The notes beneath the pieces are model-generated. The model did not search any database. It worked only from the letters and a program-made list of their open reading frames with translations, and was not told where the DNA came from. A stretch of DNA of 8,848 nt from an uncultured Armatimonadota bacterium (GTDB lineage: Bacteria; Armatimonadota; Armatimonadia; Armatimonadales; Armatimonadaceae): contig CAIWTR010000292.1 of NCBI GenBank assembly GCA_903915615.1, positions 1 through 8,848 on the forward strand, written 5' to 3'. Shown here piece by piece: positions 6,569-8,848 of this stretch; position 1 is the stretch's first letter, and each line of letters begins with the position of its first letter. Made by a program: the position numbers and the translations under genes.

Positions 6569-8620
6569 ATGAAAAACACGCGACAAACCCCACTTTTCCC
6601 AAACCAGACACGCCTCCTTCACGGTGGTGATTACAATCCTGAACAATGGCCAGCTGAAATTGTGGCACAGGATGCAGACCTGATGGACCAGGCAAATGTC
6701 AACTCAGTGACCCTCGGAGTCTTTTCATGGTGTGCTCTGGAACCATCCGAAGGCGTGTTTGATTTTGACTGGCTCGACCGCATGATGGACAGTCAATCTG
6801 AACACGGGCGCTATGTTGGACTCGCGACTCCCACGGCTGCTGTTCCAGCCTGGATGGGGACGAAATATCCCGAGATTCTCCGCGTAAACCCGGATGGTCT
6901 TCGCAACCGCCAGGGAAATCGTGTCAACACCAGCTATGCAAGCAAAGTCTTTCAGGAAAAAGCAGCGATCATCGTGAGCAAGCTTGCTGAGCGTTACACC
7001 GGGCATCCCGCGCTGGCGTTTTGGCACATCAGTAATGAATACGGTGGATGCTGCTATGGCCCTGAATCGATACTGGCATTCAGAGAATGGCTTGAGCATA
7101 AATATGAATCCCTTGAAAACCTGAACCGCTGCTGGTGGACTGAATTCTGGTCGCATCGCTATAGCGCTTGGGATCAGATCTTTCCTCCGGGAGCCCCTCT
7201 CGGTGAAACATCCATCCATGGGCTGACACTTGATTGGAAACGCTTTTCCAGCGACCAAATCATCTCCTTCCTGACAATGGAAAGATGCATCCTGAAGTCC
7301 TACGGGCCAGACATTCCGGTGACTACAAACCTGATGGGAACCTATGCTGGGGTGGATGGCTTCAAAATCAGCAAGCACCTTGACTTTGTTTCCTGGGATA
7401 GCTATCCATGGTTCCACGGTAAACCATCCGAGCTGGACGGATGGATACGCACAGCCTTTCACCACGACTTGAACCGGTCCATGGGTGATGGCCGCTCCTT
7501 CCTCCTGATGGAATGCACGCCAAGCTCATCCAACTGGTACCCCACGATGAAGCTGAAGCGGCCAGGTCAGCACACGCTTGAGGGTCTTCAAGCCATCGCA
7601 CATGGCTCAGATGGCGTCCAATACTTTCAGTGGCGACAAAGTGCCGGAAGCCTCGAGCAATTCCACGGCGCTGTCGTTGGACATAACAACCGGTCGGATG
7701 CCAGAGTCTTTTGTGATGTCAAAGAACTTGGAGCGAAGCTGAATCAACTTGATGGACTTGTCGGTGGATGGGTCCACACAAAAGTTGCGATCGTGTTTGA
7801 CTGGGAAGTTCTCTGGGCAATCCAAACCTGTCTCGAATATCGCTCCAAAACGCCTCAGTATACGGAAACAATCCTGTCCTTCTACCGGTCACTCTTCGAC
7901 ATTAGCATTGCAGTAGACATCGTGGATTCAACATGTGACCTAACTGATTACAGGGTGGTTATTGCCCCGATGTTGTTTATGCTACGCAATGGCATTGAGC
8001 AGCGGCTTGCCAGCTTTGTAAGCAATGGTGGATGTCTGGTAACCACTTACTTGTCAGGTTGGGTTGATGATTCTACAAAAGCCTATCTTGGAGGTATTCC
8101 TGAGCCGCTGCGGTCGGTGCTTGGCATTGTGCCAGAGGAGTGGGATGAGCTTTATCCGGATGAAACAAACACAATTCTGTGGGACAGGCGTCAGTTTACA
8201 TTTACGACCTATAGCGAACGTATTCTAAATGTTTCAGCCACTGTTCTTGCCACATTTGAAAATGACTTTTACGCTGGTGAGCCCGCATTGACTGTAAACC
8301 AATATGGAAGCGGCAAGGCGTATTACATCGCATCCAGAAATGAAGCAGCCTTCACATCCACTCTCATGCAGCAAGTGATGTCCGAACACGGCATTTTGCC
8401 GATATCAAACGCGAGTCACCCAGTGGGAGTATCAATACGAACCCGGAACACGCCAACCGAGACCTACGTCTTTGTTCTCAATTATGCGAACACCACAGCA
8501 GAAATATCGTTGGATGAACCCAATTTACAAGATGCCTACACTGGAGAACTGGCAACCGTGCAGATCACCCTTGAAGCGTTTGGATCCCGAGTCTTTCGAA
8601 AGCCACTAAGTTACTGTTAG
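6569..8620 (+). CDS. Glycoside hydrolase family 42 beta-galactosidase
   Basis: GH42 enzymes release terminal beta-galactose from oligosaccharides. This 683-residue protein has full length. A TIM barrel covers about 15-395: LLHGGDYNPEQWP at 16-28, VTLGVFSWCALEPSEGVFDF at 47-66, catalytic acid/base Glu157 in HISNEYGG, LDFVSWDSYPW at 271-281 and nucleophile Glu315 in LLMECTPSSSNW. A trimerisation domain (about 405-610) includes KVAIVFDWEVLWAI and a late GSGKAYYIASR. A small C-terminal beta-domain contains TETYVFVLNYANTTAEISL. The Cys-rich zinc motif found after NEYG in some GH42 enzymes is not preserved; only Cys161-Cys162 occur there. An in-frame TTG at 6539 would add ten residues. The ATG at 6569 is preferred because it puts the first strand at the usual distance, though neither start has a good ribosome site. 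No signal peptide is present, so it is probably cytoplasmic and acts on imported galactosides. It follows the second SGNH gene by 59 bases and ends the operon. Confidence 0.96.
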   Translation: MKNTRQTPLFPNQTRLLHGGDYNPEQWPAEIVAQDADLMDQANVNSVTLGVFSWCALEPSEGVFDFDWLDRMMDSQSEHGRYVGLATPTAAVPAWMGTKYPEILRVNPDGLRNRQGNRVNTSYASKVFQEKAAIIVSKLAERYTGHPALAFWHISNEYGGCCYGPESILAFREWLEHKYESLENLNRCWWTEFWSHRYSAWDQIFPPGAPLGETSIHGLTLDWKRFSSDQIISFLTMERCILKSYGPDIPVTTNLMGTYAGVDGFKISKHLDFVSWDSYPWFHGKPSELDGWIRTAFHHDLNRSMGDGRSFLLMECTPSSSNWYPTMKLKRPGQHTLEGLQAIAHGSDGVQYFQWRQSAGSLEQFHGAVVGHNNRSDARVFCDVKELGAKLNQLDGLVGGWVHTKVAIVFDWEVLWAIQTCLEYRSKTPQYTETILSFYRSLFDISIAVDIVDSTCDLTDYRVVIAPMLFMLRNGIEQRLASFVSNGGCLVTTYLSGWVDDSTKAYLGGIPEPLRSVLGIVPEEWDELYPDETNTILWDRRQFTFTTYSERILNVSATVLATFENDFYAGEPALTVNQYGSGKAYYIASRNEAAFTSTLMQQVMSEHGILPISNASHPVGVSIRTRNTPTETYVFVLNYANTTAEISLDEPNLQDAYTGELATVQITLEAFGSRVFRKPLSYC

Positions 8621-8734
8621 TCAAGCTTAATCGCAACGTACCTTGATGGCAGACCATGTCCGTACATCACCCATTCGCGCCGGGGCGGTTGCGTAGCTCC
8701 CACGCGTTGATGGAGCAAGAATTAGGTAATGTCA

Positions 8735-8765
8735 GGAGACCAGTCCCCGGCGTTGGCTGGTCCCC
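8735..8765. terminator. Possible bidirectional terminator stem-loop between convergent genes
   Basis: GACCAG (8738-8743) pairs with CTGGTC (8757-8762). Two further G-C pairs (8735-8736 with 8764-8765) extend it beyond one A-C mismatch. The 13-base loop contains further G and C. On the plus strand a short TTTT follows about ten bases later (8775-8778); the minus strand has no T-run. It lies about 115 bases after the GH42 stop and 18 bases beyond the end of the convergent gene, the expected place for a shared terminator. The rest of 8621-8782 shows no coding signal that I can support. Confidence 0.45.
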
Positions 8766-8782
8766 TGGCATAACTTTTGACC

Positions 8783-8848
8783 TTAGTTAGCGAGACGTCG
8801 TCGTCCGCGTACCACCAAGCCAACCAAGCCGAACCCAAGAACGCCCAT
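8783..8848 (-). CDS. C-terminal end of a PEP-CTERM sorted protein, cut off by window edge
   Basis: On the minus strand the last 22 codons, ending in TAA at 8785-8783, read MGVLGFGLVGLVVRGRRRLAN. A short Gly/Leu/Val-rich transmembrane stretch followed by an Arg cluster at the extreme C-terminus is the hallmark tail of PEP-CTERM proteins. Exosortase-type enzymes sort these at the cell surface. The Pro-Glu-Pro motif that should come just before lies outside the window, as does the rest of the protein. The leading Met is probably internal rather than a start. The gene is convergent with the GH42 gene and probably belongs to a different transcription unit. The tail is recognisable, but only 21 residues are visible, so a generic membrane-anchor tail remains possible. 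Confidence 0.65.
   Translation of the reverse strand: MGVLGFGLVGLVVRGRRRLAN

Noticed and set aside
6725..7465. Long minus-strand open frame inside the GH42 gene
   Set aside because: GH42 catalytic motifs occupy the plus strand throughout; the reverse translation has no domain-like features.

Overview
The window looks like chromosomal DNA from a member of the Armatimonadota (or a close relative). The best evidence is the prepilin-like protein at 1706-2482. Its N-terminus (FTLIELLVV..., then LFPVFAQAREKARQ and SNLKQIG) and its C-terminal H-X9-DG motif are the version of the DUF1559-type prepilin family typical of that phylum. The right-edge gene also ends in a PEP-CTERM sorting tail. No rRNA, tRNA, transposase, phage or CRISPR signal is visible.

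Layout. At the left edge a minus-strand gene (492 down to 1, cut by the window) encodes a carbohydrate-binding family 9-like protein. It diverges from a co-directional run of seven plus-strand genes: a LacI-family repressor (633-1667), a prepilin-like protein (1706-2482), a small lipoprotein (2555-2827), a right-handed beta-helix protein (2824-4200), an SGNH/GDSL hydrolase with an N-terminal beta-rich region (4197-5633), a second SGNH hydrolase of DUF4886 type (5643-6509) and a GH42 beta-galactosidase (6569-8620). Gaps are 38, 72, -4, -4, 9 and 59 bases, so this is probably one operon. A 162-base non-coding stretch holding a stem-loop separates GH42 from the convergent, truncated PEP-CTERM gene (8848 down to 8783).

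Regulation. Upstream of the repressor lies a perfect -35 TTGACA (567-572), a 17-base spacer and a -10-like TAACAT (590-595). A perfect 18-base palindrome centred on CG (598-615) follows directly, overlapping the expected transcription start. This is the form expected of a LacI-family operator and suggests autorepression of the whole operon. A second control point may be a 14-bp stem-loop (2494-2529) between the prepilin and lipoprotein genes.

How the parts may work together (inference). The enzymes fit breakdown of an acetylated, galactose-containing plant polysaccharide or its oligosaccharides: a beta-helix lyase/hydrolase-like protein, two ester-cleaving SGNH enzymes and a beta-galactosidase. 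The unusual element is the insertion of a prepilin-like protein and a lipoprotein between the sugar-responsive repressor and the enzymes. That placement suggests a surface or periplasmic filament/lipoprotein pair expressed only with its glycan, perhaps for binding or uptake. None of the enzymes shows a clear signal peptide and no transporter lies in the window.
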